64,000 nucleotides of DNA from assembly GCF_001632285.1 (NCBI RefSeq), contig NZ_LWAH01000011.1, forward strand, positions 1-64,000. The letters are read 5' to 3'. Below, in pieces: positions 1 through 12,356 of this stretch; positions within the stretch are counted from its first letter, which is position 1, and each line of letters begins with the position of its first letter. The notes under the pieces were generated by a model. The model saw only the letters and a program-made list of their open reading frames with translations, searched no databases and was not told the origin of the DNA. A program made the position numbers and the translations under genes. The stretch comes from Moraxella catarrhalis. Lineage in GTDB: Bacteria > Pseudomonadota > Gammaproteobacteria > Pseudomonadales > Moraxellaceae.

Positions 1-102
1 TTCTAAAACTTTAAATTTTAGAAAAATTCTTACTCGCTAGAGTAAGGATAATATTATAACTCATTAAAATTATATGTCAAGCATTAATTTTTATAATATA
101 TT

Positions 103-179
103 TGGTGGCGATGAAGAGACTTGAACTCTTGACCTCACGATTATGAGTCGTGCGCTCTAACCAGCTGAGCTACATCGCC
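103..179 (-). tRNA. tRNA-Met (CAT), elongator type
   Basis: The minus strand folds as a cloverleaf with acceptor arms GGCGATG and CATCGCC, discriminator A, an encoded CCA end, the D-loop block AGCTCAGCTGGTTAGAGC and anticodon loop CTCATAA. It resembles E. coli elongator tRNA-Met rather than the initiator, because the acceptor stem is fully paired. A CAT anticodon could also belong to tRNA-Ile2, which needs lysidine, but the body resembles metT more. Confidence 0.93.
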
Positions 180-317
180 GTTACAGGTCGCAAATTATAG
201 CATAAAGTTTTGGCTTGTCAACGATAAAATCAAAAAATTTTAAAATTTTATCAATCAATCATAGCAAAAGCTAATGATCATATAAAATCAAATAATCATG
301 CAAATATTAGAAAAGTA

Positions 318-652
318 AAGGCAGACCGATAAGCCGAGTTCTGTCGTGGACAATCATTCATCTAGGCATATCATTGCTGATATGCTCAAGCAACCTACCC
401 GAACTCTGAGCGGGCAACCCATTGAGTTCCTATTTGGTCTTGCTACATGTGGAGTTTACCTTGCCGTGAGCTGTCGCCAGTCACGCGGTGGGCTCTTACC
501 CCACCGTTTCACCCTTACCTATTTAATAGGCGGTCTATTCTCTGCTGCACTGGTCGTAGGCTTTCGCCCCCTAGCTGTTAGCTAGCACATTGCCCTATGT
601 AGCCCGGACTTTCCTCCCGCACAATTGTGCCAGCGATTGTCTAGTCTGCCAA
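318..652 (-). ncRNA. rnpB: RNase P RNA (class A)
   Basis: This is the catalytic RNA of RNase P, which matures tRNA 5' ends. The minus strand carries the conserved 5' block GGAGGAAAGTCCGGGCT (about 620-602) and the 3' block AACTCGGCTTATCGGTCT. The outer helix P1 is visible as GGCAGAC at 650-644 pairing with GTCTGCC at 326-320. The ends are set from P1 and the upstream -10 box and may be off by a few bases. A 79-codon open frame on the opposite strand inside it is not a gene. Confidence 0.95.
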
Positions 653-658
653 GTTATC

Positions 659-664
659 ATTATA
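659..664 (-). promoter_or_regulatory. -10 box of the rnpB promoter
   Basis: A perfect TATAAT on the minus strand lies 7 bases before the inferred 5' end of RNase P RNA. No convincing -35 box is visible; it would fall inside the end of the ferredoxin gene. Confidence 0.6.
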
Positions 665-671
665 ACACATT

Positions 672-1459
<788 letters not shown>

Positions 1460-1586
1460 CTATAGTAACAAAATTTTGTTGACTTTTAAATATGGTTGAT
1501 TTTTAAATATAAAAATATAAAGGCAGAACTTATCCACCTTTATTGATTAAACCATAAATCATCAAAAGTGTGATAAATTTGGTCAA

Positions 1587-2369
1587 TCATCGTTTGGCAA
1601 AGCCTTGATCTTGCAAGTAGTTGAGCATAAATGGACGCACTTCATCGCCAAAGGTTGCAGTGATTTGTGCCGCCCAATCCAAATCCAATCTGCGTCCTTG
1701 ATAATATTCACGCACCACCTCATTATATTTGGTCAGCGTACTTTCATCTGGTATTTGATAAGTATCGGTTGAAACCAACACATCCAGTGGTAAGCGTGGA
1801 CGCTGAGATTGATTAATTTTAGAGGACATATCTGGATGCCCCAAGCAAAGCCCAAATAAAGGTACAACATGCTTTGGCAAACCTAAAATCTCACCTGCAC
1901 GGCGAATGTCATTACGCAAACTACCAATATACACGCCACCAAGCCCCAAACTCTCTGCAGCTGCTAGAATATTTTGTGCCATTAATGCTGCATCAATCGC
2001 TCCGATGATCATGACCTCCGTCCAATCTGTCTGCACCTTAGCAAGCTGATTATGGCGGTAACTATCCATACAAAAAACTAAATATTCAGCACAATCCTCA
2101 ACATAAGCATGACCCAAACGCTTGCCATCAGCAAGTGCTTTTTGGTATTCTTCTTCGCTCATATCGCATGAAATTTGGCGTAACTGGGTACGCTTATTTT
2201 TATCCACCACACGAATGATACTGGCAGCCTGTAAAAAGCTTGAGGTTGAAACTGCACGCCCTGCTTCTAGTATTGCTGTCAACACTTTGTCATCAATCGG
2301 CTCACCTGTATATTTACGAATTGAGCGATGTTCAAGCAATGTTTTTAGGGTGGGTTGACTATTTAGCAT
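1587..2369 (-). CDS. nfsA: NfsA-type oxygen-insensitive NADPH nitroreductase
   Basis: This FMN-dependent nitroreductase (260 residues) reduces nitroaromatics and quinones with NADPH. The family signature HRSIRKYTGEPID lies at residues 14-26. The central segment with LGLGGVYIGSLRND near residue 140-155 and the C-terminal block LDLDWAAQ match the NfsA/FRP subgroup rather than NfsB. Length is slightly above the roughly 240 residues of E. coli NfsA. It stands alone; the next gene, smpB, is divergent. NfsA is the best guess by motif order and length. Confidence 0.85.
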   Translation of the reverse strand: MLNSQPTLKTLLEHRSIRKYTGEPIDDKVLTAILEAGRAVSTSSFLQAASIIRVVDKNKRTQLRQISCDMSEEEYQKALADGKRLGHAYVEDCAEYLVFCMDSYRHNQLAKVQTDWTEVMIIGAIDAALMAQNILAAAESLGLGGVYIGSLRNDIRRAGEILGLPKHVVPLFGLCLGHPDMSSKINQSQRPRLPLDVLVSTDTYQIPDESTLTKYNEVVREYYQGRRLDLDWAAQITATFGDEVRPFMLNYLQDQGFAKR

Positions 2370-2649
2370 ATTTTTTCCTTAAAATTCATCAAAATCTTAG
2401 TTGAAATGGTTAAATCTTAGCTGTCCATCATGCATGCATTCATCTTAAACTTTGTATATTAGCAAATTATTTAAATCTTGTACAATCCGTTAGCTTGGGT
2501 ATGTTATATTTTAAAATAATCACTCATAAAATTTAGTTAAACTAACTATAATTGATGTCAGATGAATAACTGAATAATTTTTGTTATACTATGCCCAAAC
2601 CAAGACATTGCTTTGGCAATCGTAAAAATAATAGAAGCAAGGACAAATT

Positions 2650-3114
2650 ATGGCAAAAAAACCAAGTAATCAAATTTGTGCCAATAAAAAAGCACGACAT
2701 GAATATTTCATCGAAGAAACCTATGAGGCAGGTTTAGTGCTTGAAGGCTGGGAGGTAAAATCGATTCGTGCAGGTAAAATGTCAATCACCGAAAGCTATG
2801 TCATTTTTAAAAATAATGAAGCATTTTTATTTGGTGCACATATTCAGCCACTATTAACCAGCTCAACACACATTAATCCAGATAATATCCGCACACGCAA
2901 GCTGTTACTCAATCGGCGTGAAATTGATAAGCTTTATGGCATGGTCAATCAAAAAGGTTATGCCGTGGTTGCCTTATCTTGTTATTGGAAACATGGTCGG
3001 GTGAAATGTGAAATTGCTTTGGCAAAGGGTAAAAAACTGCATGATAAAAGAGCAACGCTCAAAGAACGAGATTTTGCACGCGATAAGCAGCGAGGCTTTA
3101 AAAATCAGCTGTAA
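2650..3114 (+). CDS. smpB: SsrA-binding protein SmpB
   Basis: SmpB binds tmRNA and delivers it to stalled ribosomes during trans-translation. The 154-residue protein starts with the typical N terminus ([20 protein letters not shown]). The family blocks [11 protein letters not shown] and GHIQPL-like (GAHIQPL) follow. The basic C-terminal tail ([23 protein letters not shown]) inserts next to the decoding centre in the known family. A TATACT -10 box is present at 2585-2590, and AAGGAC precedes the ATG. The tmRNA gene itself is not in this window. Confidence 0.97.
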   Translation: MAKKPSNQICANKKARHEYFIEETYEAGLVLEGWEVKSIRAGKMSITESYVIFKNNEAFLFGAHIQPLLTSSTHINPDNIRTRKLLLNRREIDKLYGMVNQKGYAVVALSCYWKHGRVKCEIALAKGKKLHDKRATLKERDFARDKQRGFKNQL

Positions 3115-3181
3115 TCTTTAGACAAACCAAACTACTTAAAATTTGGTCAATTTGATGCAAAAATCTATTTGGATGATTGAT

Positions 3182-3799
3182 ATGATCACAATATCACGCA
3201 TAAAACCATTCATCTTTCTGACGGCTGTCATTTTAATTGGCTGTCAAGATAATACTGTTGAGCAAAATCTACAACCCATCAGCGATCACGCCAAAACAAA
3301 TACTGCGTTAAGCGATGACCCAAAAAATGCACGCCAAAACGCTCATGAGTTTGAAAGTTTATTCAATGAACTTGACACAAGTGACACTCAAGAGATACAA
3401 AGCCCTCAACTGATCACTACCGCTGATGGTAAAGCTAAGCTTAATTGGTCTTATATTGATACTAAAACCAAGAAAGCCAACTTACAAGATTTTAACTATC
3501 CTTTTTTAATTGATAGTGAACCTGTGATGAATTATGCCAATGCCTTTAATATCAGTGCCAAACAAGCACAACATTCCATGGCATTATCTATGGCAAGCCC
3601 TGAAGTACTTGGTAAAATTGTTGATCAGCTTGGTAATCGATATATCGCTCATCAATTCCGTGATGGCAGCAACCCTGCACTAATCATTCAAGTAACGCCC
3701 AATATTGTCAATGAGCGGCACAGCTATATTATCTCTGATAAATTTGCTGAGGGCTTGGAGCTGCCCATTGAGATTGTATCAGCTCAAAACTCCCAATAA
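3182..3799 (+). CDS. Putative lipoprotein, unknown function
   Basis: I do not recognise this family. The chosen ATG gives 205 residues beginning MITISRIKPFIFLTAVILIG and then Cys21. This is a short lipoprotein signal peptide with lipobox LIGC. Upstream in-frame starts (TTG 3143, ATG 3155) would give an odd hydrophilic extension ahead of the signal. The mature part is acidic and Asn/Gln rich at first, then holds a predicted alpha/beta domain. It lies 67 bases after smpB and may be cotranscribed. A periplasm-facing membrane-anchored role is inferred only from the lipobox. Confidence 0.75.
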   Translation: MITISRIKPFIFLTAVILIGCQDNTVEQNLQPISDHAKTNTALSDDPKNARQNAHEFESLFNELDTSDTQEIQSPQLITTADGKAKLNWSYIDTKTKKANLQDFNYPFLIDSEPVMNYANAFNISAKQAQHSMALSMASPEVLGKIVDQLGNRYIAHQFRDGSNPALIIQVTPNIVNERHSYIISDKFAEGLELPIEIVSAQNSQ

Positions 3800-3834
3800 A
3801 CCGATGAATTACCAAAGGTTTTATAATAATTAAA

Positions 3835-4719
3835 TCAGTGTCTAACCTTGACTGAACCCAAATAAATGGCGAACATGGTCAGTATTGCACCTAGCCACTG
3901 TATTAAAGTGATGGTTTTATTTAACCAAAAATAATCCAGCACCAATGCCGCCACAGGCTCTGATAATAATAAAAGCCCTGTCACCGCCAAGCTTAGGCGT
4001 GGGATACTAAAAGTAATCGCACCAAATGCCAAGCACTGCATGACTGTGCCATAGACCAATATCCAGCCAAGTTCATGTGGTGTTTTAGGTAAAATGTGAT
4101 CTTGATCCAGCCATAGCATCAAAGGCAACATCACGATCGCACCGCCCAAACCCACCAAAGCCATCAAGCTAAATAGTGGTGTTGGTTCATGATAATGCAC
4201 TTGCCGAACCCAAGTCAAAGAAATTGCAAGGCAAGCACCTGAAATAATACCTGTGATAAAGCCCCAACCTGCCTGCATATTATGCCCAAACTCAGGGCTG
4301 GCAATTAGCACCACACCCATAACCGCCAGTATTAGACTAACAAGCTGTATCAGTTTTTGATGCTCAGCAAAAAAATAAAACCCAATGAAGGTTAAAAAGA
4401 AAATTTGTAAACTATTTAGCAATGTGGAAATGCCAGGACCTACTGCATGAATGCTCTCATGCCATAGTGCCAAATCAAGTCCAAGCGCTGCACCTGCAAG
4501 TAACGCATAAATCAAAGCAGATCTTGATTGGGGAAACTTTTGGCGAAATAGCCGTGCAAGCAGCACAAAAACTACCGATGAAATTGCCAATCTCCAAAAT
4601 GACATTGCATAGGCACCAACATCGACATACGCCACAATTAAGCTGCCCATGCCAAACAGGATACACCCAATTAAAAGCCCAAGGATAGACAGAGTTTGGG
4701 GGTTATTTATCCAACGCAT
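3835..4719 (-). CDS. EamA/DMT-family transporter
   Basis: This 294-residue, very hydrophobic inner-membrane protein has about ten predicted membrane segments arranged as two EamA repeats (about residues 8-140 and 150-290). It belongs to the drug/metabolite transporter superfamily, which mostly exports small metabolites or amino acids. The substrate cannot be read from sequence. Its start codon lies 2 bases after the ligA stop, so it is probably translated from the ligA transcript. Confidence 0.88.
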   Translation of the reverse strand: MRWINNPQTLSILGLLIGCILFGMGSLIVAYVDVGAYAMSFWRLAISSVVFVLLARLFRQKFPQSRSALIYALLAGAALGLDLALWHESIHAVGPGISTLLNSLQIFFLTFIGFYFFAEHQKLIQLVSLILAVMGVVLIASPEFGHNMQAGWGFITGIISGACLAISLTWVRQVHYHEPTPLFSLMALVGLGGAIVMLPLMLWLDQDHILPKTPHELGWILVYGTVMQCLAFGAITFSIPRLSLAVTGLLLLSEPVAALVLDYFWLNKTITLIQWLGAILTMFAIYLGSVKVRH

Positions 4720-4721
4720 TT

Positions 4722-6899
<2,178 letters not shown>

Positions 6900-7062
6900 T
6901 CAAAAAATTCAGCCAAAAATAATCAACCAACCGCACCATACTCGATCAAATTTTCATCACTTTGGCATAAATTTTGAATTATAATAATAGTTTTGACTGA
7001 CCTGTCATGAACGCCACAAAACAATTTTTAGGCGTGGATTTTTATCAACTTAAGACCATCTT

Positions 7063-8085
7063 ATGACCAAATTTTCTTTTAAAGCACATCTTGAACGCCA
7101 AAATATTGTGATCTCTTGGCAGCGTTATGGTATCGAAGCGCTTAACTTTATGGCACTTGGCTTATTTTCATCACTGATTTTGGGTTTGATTATCAAAAAT
7201 TTGGGTACATGGCTTGATTTACCATGGTTGGTTGAGATTGGCAAACAAGCACAAAGCCTAATGGGAGCGGCCATTGGTGCTGGTGTGGCCTATGCACTTA
7301 AAGCACCGCCATTGGTGTTATTCACCTCAATCACAACAGGCTTTGCAGGGGCGGCGATGGGCGGTCCTATCGGTGCATTCATAGCAGCATTAATTGGTGC
7401 AGAGTTTGGAAAATTTGTCCACCGTATGACACCTTTAGACATCATCGTCACACCTGCAACAACGCTGATTATCGGTATGGCGGTCGCAGGATTTATCAGT
7501 CCTGCCATTGACCAATTGATGATAAGCCTTGGGCAGTTGATCATGTGGGCGGTAGATTTATCGCCGATTGTGATGAGTATTATTGTGGCAATTGCGATGG
7601 GACTGATGTTAACTCTACCCATCTCAAGTGCAGCGATCGCCATCAGTCTTGGGCTTGGCGGTTTGGCAGCAGGGGCGGCAACAGTCGGTTGTGCGGCACA
7701 AATGATCGGTTTTGCGGTGATGAGCTATCGAGACAATGGTATCGGTGGTGCGATAGCATGTGGGCTGGGTACTAGCATGATTCAGGTACCCAATATCCTA
7801 AAAAACCCTAAAATCTGGCTACCACCCACTTTAGCAGGTGCTGTACTTGCTCCCTTTGCGACAGCGATTTTTGGTATGGTCAATATCCCTTCAGGTGCAG
7901 GCATGGGTACATCAGGCTTTGTCGGTCAGATTGGCACACTTGACGCCATGGGTATCAGCCCCATGACTTGGCTACTTATCATCAGCTTTCATGTCATTCT
8001 ACCTGCAATATTAACTTGGATATTTGCCAAGCTATGCGATAAAAAAGGCTGGATTAAAACAGGCGATCTGTTACTTAATAAATAG
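7063..8085 (+). CDS. PTS transporter subunit IIC-like membrane protein
   Basis: This 340-residue integral membrane protein has about eight to ten hydrophobic segments and Gly/Ala-rich stretches, matching the PTS_EIIC_2 family as I recall it. Members resemble EIIC permeases but often occur without EIIA or EIIB partners. None is present here, so sugar phosphotransferase function is not supported and it may be a stand-alone transporter. A TATAAT box lies at 6980-6985 upstream. The gene is divergent from ligA and followed by upp. Confidence 0.75.
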   Translation: MTKFSFKAHLERQNIVISWQRYGIEALNFMALGLFSSLILGLIIKNLGTWLDLPWLVEIGKQAQSLMGAAIGAGVAYALKAPPLVLFTSITTGFAGAAMGGPIGAFIAALIGAEFGKFVHRMTPLDIIVTPATTLIIGMAVAGFISPAIDQLMISLGQLIMWAVDLSPIVMSIIVAIAMGLMLTLPISSAAIAISLGLGGLAAGAATVGCAAQMIGFAVMSYRDNGIGGAIACGLGTSMIQVPNILKNPKIWLPPTLAGAVLAPFATAIFGMVNIPSGAGMGTSGFVGQIGTLDAMGISPMTWLLIISFHVILPAILTWIFAKLCDKKGWIKTGDLLLNK

Positions 8086-8264
8086 CCAAAGCACGCTATC
8101 GCCAAAGATTTTAGCAAGTGGATCAAGGGTTTTGTGAGTGGTTTTTGCTCAAATTTTCAAGACAAAAGCCAGTGCAATGATGGCAAAAAATTGCTATCAT
8201 GCACGGTATCGCCAGACATTTCAATCATTAAACCGTGGCAAATCTTCTCAATTAAGGTACTATT

Positions 8265-8912
8265 ATGACCACTTCTTTAAATATTCATGTCATTGATCAC
8301 CCGCTTGTCCGTCATAAACTGTCGCTCATGCGTGAAAAAGAAACCAGCACTTATAAATTTCGCACGCTAACCAATGAGCTTGGGCGACTGATGGCGTACG
8401 AAGCGAGCCGTGATTTTGAGATTGAAAGCTTTAGCATGCAAGGCTGGTGTGGTGAAATTACAGGCGAGCAGATTAAAGGTAAAACTGTCACCATTGTACC
8501 AATTTTACGCGCAGGCTTGGGCATGCTTGATGGTGTACTTGATCTATTACCAACTGCCAAAATCTCTGTCGTTGGACTTCAGCGAGATGAAATGACACTA
8601 GAACCTGTGCCTTTTTTTGAGAAATTTGTCAGTGATATTGACCGTCGCCCTGCATTAATTTTGGATCCGATGTTGGCAACAGGGGGTAGCATGGTCGCTA
8701 CGATTGATATGCTTAAAAAACATGGCTGCACTAACATCAAAGCATTGGTATTGGTCGCAGCACCTGAAGGCGTACGCTTAGTCAATAAGGCACACCCCGA
8801 TGTCAAAATCTATACCGCCGCTTTAGACAGTCATCTTAATGAAAACGGCTACATCATTCCAGGTCTTGGTGATGCTGGTGATAAAATCTTTGGCACCAAA
8901 CAGATTGGTTAA
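8265..8912 (+). CDS. upp: Uracil phosphoribosyltransferase
   Basis: Upp converts uracil and PRPP to UMP in pyrimidine salvage. The 215-residue protein has family length. The PRPP-binding loop [15 protein letters not shown] is near residue 130-145, and the C-terminal uracil-binding segment [17 protein letters not shown] is intact. It is monocistronic, ending in a strong terminator. Confidence 0.97.
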   Translation: MTTSLNIHVIDHPLVRHKLSLMREKETSTYKFRTLTNELGRLMAYEASRDFEIESFSMQGWCGEITGEQIKGKTVTIVPILRAGLGMLDGVLDLLPTAKISVVGLQRDEMTLEPVPFFEKFVSDIDRRPALILDPMLATGGSMVATIDMLKKHGCTNIKALVLVAAPEGVRLVNKAHPDVKIYTAALDSHLNENGYIIPGLGDAGDKIFGTKQIG

Positions 8913-8924
8913 CTCCATCTTTGG

Positions 8925-8968
8925 GAAAATAGGCACTTTTTATCTTAGGTTAAAAGTGCCTATTTTTA
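8925..8968 (+). terminator. Rho-independent terminator of upp
   Basis: Arms AAATAGGCACTTTT and AAAAGTGCCTATTTTT flank a short loop, 13 bases after the upp stop, and are followed by further T residues. The AT-rich ends make it able to act in both directions. Confidence 0.9.
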
Positions 8969-9026
8969 TTTAGCTATTTATTTTCATTCAGCATACCAAA
9001 AATTATTTAAGCCAATCTATTTAAAG

Positions 9027-10022
9027 CTATTTAAAATTTTTGACAATATCAGATAATAGCTCATAAGAATCATGCTGTTTTTGGACATCATAAATATAGC
9101 TGACTGCCATCAGTTCATCGGCTTGAACTTGGCTTTGTAATTGTTCGAGCTATTCTGCGACTGTCTTAGCAGAACCAAGCAAGCGACATGACATCATACT
9201 ATCAGCCATCTGTACAATATGCGCTGGGATATGGGCAGCGATGTCTGTCGCTGGTGGCTTCATACCGCTACGCTGACCTGTTACTATATTTAAGAAAAAC
9301 TGTAAACTTGTGCTAGCCAAAAACTCAGCTTCGGTATCGGTATCTGCAACAAATGCGTTTACGCCAACGATGACCTTAGGCGTATCAAGCACTGCTGATG
9401 GCTGAAAGTGATTACGATAAATCTGTACCGCTTGCGTTAAAAAGCGTGGTGCAAAGTGTGAGGCAAATGCATATGGCAGACCCATTTGAGCCGCCAAATA
9501 CGCACTTTCGGTACTAGAACCTAAGATATAAAGCGGCACTTTTAGACCTTTGGCAGGATAAGCACGCACTTTATTACTATCTGCATCATCACCAAAATAA
9601 AATTGTAACTCTTTGATATCATTTGGAAAACTCATCGCAAAATCATCATGATTACGACGGATGGCGCGTGCAGTCTCAGGATCTGTACCAGGTGCACGAC
9701 CAAGCCCTAAATCCACTCGATTAGAATATAGGCTCGCCAATGTCCCATAGTACTCTGCTACCACAAAAGGTGAGTGATTGGGCAGCATAACACCACCTGA
9801 GCCGACACGAATGTGTGCCGTTTTATCCAATACACGCTGAATAAGCAGACTGGTCGCAGAGCTTGCCAAATATGGCATATTGTGGTGTTCGGCAATCCAA
9901 AAACGGCTCAGCCCTAATTTTTCGGCATGCTGAGCCAGTGCCACGGTATTATCCACTGCCTGAGCAAAGGTTTCGCCCTGACGAAATGGGGATAAGTCTA
10001 AAATGGATAAATCAGTCATCAT
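9027..10022 (-). pseudogene. Luciferase-like monooxygenase gene cut by an in-frame amber codon
   Basis: The frame encodes an LLM-class flavin monooxygenase (LuxAB-like, MsnO8 group), with the typical N terminus LSILDLSPFRQGE and the blocks WIAEHHN and GSGGVMLPNHSPFVVAEYYG. A TAG at 9152-9150 stops it after 290 residues. Reading on in the same frame gives 40 more sensible codons to a TAG at 9029-9027, so the intact protein would be 331 residues, normal for this family. A single CAG-to-TAG change explains the break. The truncated protein lacks the last helix region of the barrel and is probably inactive. Two adjacent ATGs (10022 and 10019) are possible starts. Confidence 0.85.
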
Positions 10023-10585
10023 TTTACCTTCTTTTTATGATCGTTCCGCCAAAATCCTGTTTGACAGTTTTGGACATCTGATCCATATATGGGGGCAAAT
10101 GATGATATATAAACACAATGGCAGCATTGGGCTTTGAATTTACCTTTTGATTGTATGGATATGCAAAAATATAAAATATAATTACTATCGCTTTGTGACC
10201 GCAGGAAATTAAATTTTCATGTCGATAACAGTGATGCGATCTTGTTGCTTAAAAATTATATGCAGCAGGCGATTTCAACCTAATATATGGCTGTTCAAAT
10301 CATTCTTGGATCGGTATCTTAAAATCTAAATATAAGACATCCCCAATATCTGGCATTAATCTTAATGATAGCTATGCATATCATTAGATTTTCTTGCTTT
10401 CAATAATAATGGAACAAAATTTTAGTAGAATAGTACAAACAATATTTGTGACAGTGGGACTGGCCGCATTCGGTGATATTTTAGCAGATCTAAATTACCT
10501 CAAGCTTTCGCTGAAATTATAGATTGCAAATAATCTATGTGTTTTGCTATCTACTTATAGCAACTGCAGCTGAGAGAGCACATTG
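10023..10585. other. Intergenic gap without a supported gene
   Basis: I see no convincing gene in this AT-rich gap of about 560 bases. A plus-strand promoter-like pair, TTGACA at 10061-10066 and CATATA at 10084-10089 with a 17-base spacer, is present but leads to no recognisable product or terminator. A 37-codon open frame at 10409-10522 has no clear ribosome site and no family I know. The stretch may be a scar of gene loss or insertion beside the truncated monooxygenase gene. Confidence 0.5.
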
Positions 10586-11287
10586 TTATCTGACAGACCA
10601 GTTTTCAATTGGCCAATTTCTTGTTAATGCATGCTTGGCTAAAACTTCATCAGGTGTGATGCAAACAGGGTTATCAGACCATTCAAGTAAAGGAATATCA
10701 TTTTTTGAATCTGAGTAAGCATAAGTACCTTCAAAATATAAATTCTCTCGTTCCATATTTTTAAGCCATTTATTTATATGGTAAAGCTTACCGTCTTTAA
10801 AGTTTGGTCTGTCGGTTAAAAAGCCAGTGAAAAGATCTTTTTGGATTTGCAAAGGTGTGGATAGTGTATTCTTAGAGTGTATTCCAAACAATTCTGCAAT
10901 TGCAGGCACTAAAAAACTATTTGTAGCAGAGGTTATGACAACTTCATGCCCTAATCTTAAGTGGTTATTTATAGCGACAATACCCTTAGGACGCATAGCA
11001 GGTTTAATTTTCTTATCAATAAAGTTATTACGCAGCTGTAGAAGGACTGGCATAGTTTTGGATCTTAGGAATCGAGCTACGAATTCATTATATAAAGTTG
11101 CGTCAAGTGTTCCATCAATATAATTTTCGTAAAATTGTCGATTGGTTATTCCATAATCATCATCTGCCACCAATTTCTCTTCGACAATATATTGACCCCA
11201 CATATAATCACTATCAACATCAATTAAAGTGTGGTCTAAATCAAACAAAGCCAGGGTTTTTATCTGAGAGTCTCTGTGAGTAATCAT
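10586..11287 (-). CDS. HAD-IB family phosphatase
   Basis: This is a 233-residue cytoplasmic haloacid-dehalogenase-type hydrolase of the SerB-like IB subfamily. Motif I is DLDHTL with catalytic D16 and D18. Motif II is VITSATNSF near residue 120, a Lys in the FKDGKLYH region gives motif III, and motif IV is SDSKNDIPLLE near residue 196. It presumably removes phosphate from a small organic phosphate. Lying downstream of an ABC importer operon with an AP-superfamily hydrolase, it could act on the imported compound; that is inference. There is a 73-base gap after the ATPase gene. Confidence 0.85.
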   Translation of the reverse strand: MITHRDSQIKTLALFDLDHTLIDVDSDYMWGQYIVEEKLVADDDYGITNRQFYENYIDGTLDATLYNEFVARFLRSKTMPVLLQLRNNFIDKKIKPAMRPKGIVAINNHLRLGHEVVITSATNSFLVPAIAELFGIHSKNTLSTPLQIQKDLFTGFLTDRPNFKDGKLYHINKWLKNMERENLYFEGTYAYSDSKNDIPLLEWSDNPVCITPDEVLAKHALTRNWPIENWSVR

Positions 11288-11360
11288 TTTATACCTTGAA
11301 GCAATCCTTAGGTTAATGATGCATTTTAGTAGCTAGTGTTTTGTATCCTAAGGTAGAAAA

Positions 11361-12356
11361 TTAACTATCTAGGTTGATCACTTGTTCATCTTTGATTATT
11401 AAAAAAACCTTGCAATTGACTTTTAATTGGCTAATTTTGCCATGGTTCAGTACATCAACATCAAATATATCACCATAATCTGTTCTGACTTGGTAACGCA
11501 CCACTCCCCCAGTCAAAGTTCTTTCAAGAATAACCCCTGGAATATCTCCATCATCCGTATCTAACAATATAGTTTCAGGTCTTATTGCCATCATTGAAAG
11601 TTGCTTGGCAGATTTGGATTTTACTGATTCAAAATATCCTATATTGTAATGTCCTATAAACCCCGCAGTAAACCTATTGTTAGGCTGAGTATATAGTGTG
11701 TCTGGCGTGGAATGTTGCTCAATCTTGCCCTTATTAAGCAAGACCACCTCGTCTGACATCGCTAAAGCTTCATCTTGATCATGAGTAACAAAAAGTGTAG
11801 TTAATCCCAATTCTTTTTGAATGCGCTTAATTTGCATGCGTAAACTTTTACGTAGTTTGGCATCTAGAGCGGATAATGGCTCATCTAACAAAAGCAAATC
11901 TGGCTCCATAACTAATGCTCTAGCCAGTGCAACACGCTGTTTTTGTCCACCAGATAAAGATTCTGGTTTTTGCTGAGCAAAAGAAGTTAACTCAACCAAA
12001 TCAAGCACGTCTTTGACTTTAGTCAGTCTTTCTTCAAGAGAGACTTTTTTAATCTTTAATCCAAACTCTACATTATCTGCCACTGTCATGTTGGGGAAGA
12101 GAGCATAATTTTGAAATACCATGGCAATACGGCGTTTCTGGGGTTTTAAATAGGTAATATCTTGATTGTTTAATATAATTGAACCCTGATTCAATGTTTC
12201 CAGACCGGCAATACAACGTAACAAAGTTGACTTGCCGCAGCCTGAAGGACCAAGCAAGGTAACTAAACTACCCTTTTCTACATTTAAATTCAAATCATCT
12301 ATAACGGTCAATGAACCGAAAGACTTATGTGCATTGTTTATTTGAATATAGCTCAT
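11361..12356 (-). CDS. ABC transporter ATP-binding protein (organophosphorus-type importer)
   Basis: This ATPase subunit has 331 residues. It has Walker [10 protein letters not shown] at residues 36-44, a Q-loop (FQNYALFPNMT), signature LSGGQKQR, Walker B LLLLDEP and switch His in THDQDEA. A C-terminal TOBE-like regulatory region follows, as in PotA/FbpC/PhnT-type importers. The start is placed at the ATG that overlaps the permease stop as ATGA; an upstream extension of 22 codons overlaps the permease and lacks homology. It powers the two permeases encoded immediately upstream. Confidence 0.93.
   Translation of the reverse strand: MSYIQINNAHKSFGSLTVIDDLNLNVEKGSLVTLLGPSGCGKSTLLRCIAGLETLNQGSIILNNQDITYLKPQKRRIAMVFQNYALFPNMTVADNVEFGLKIKKVSLEERLTKVKDVLDLVELTSFAQQKPESLSGGQKQRVALARALVMEPDLLLLDEPLSALDAKLRKSLRMQIKRIQKELGLTTLFVTHDQDEALAMSDEVVLLNKGKIEQHSTPDTLYTQPNNRFTAGFIGHYNIGYFESVKSKSAKQLSMMAIRPETILLDTDDGDIPGVILERTLTGGVVRYQVRTDYGDIFDVDVLNHGKISQLKVNCKVFLIIKDEQVINLDS

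Noticed and set aside
346..585. Open frame of 79 codons on the plus strand.
   Set aside because: It lies wholly inside the RNase P RNA gene on the other strand and has no family features.
10409..10522. Open frame of 37 codons (plus strand) in the gap after the truncated monooxygenase.
   Set aside because: No ribosome site, no recognisable family, and such lengths are expected by chance in AT-rich DNA.
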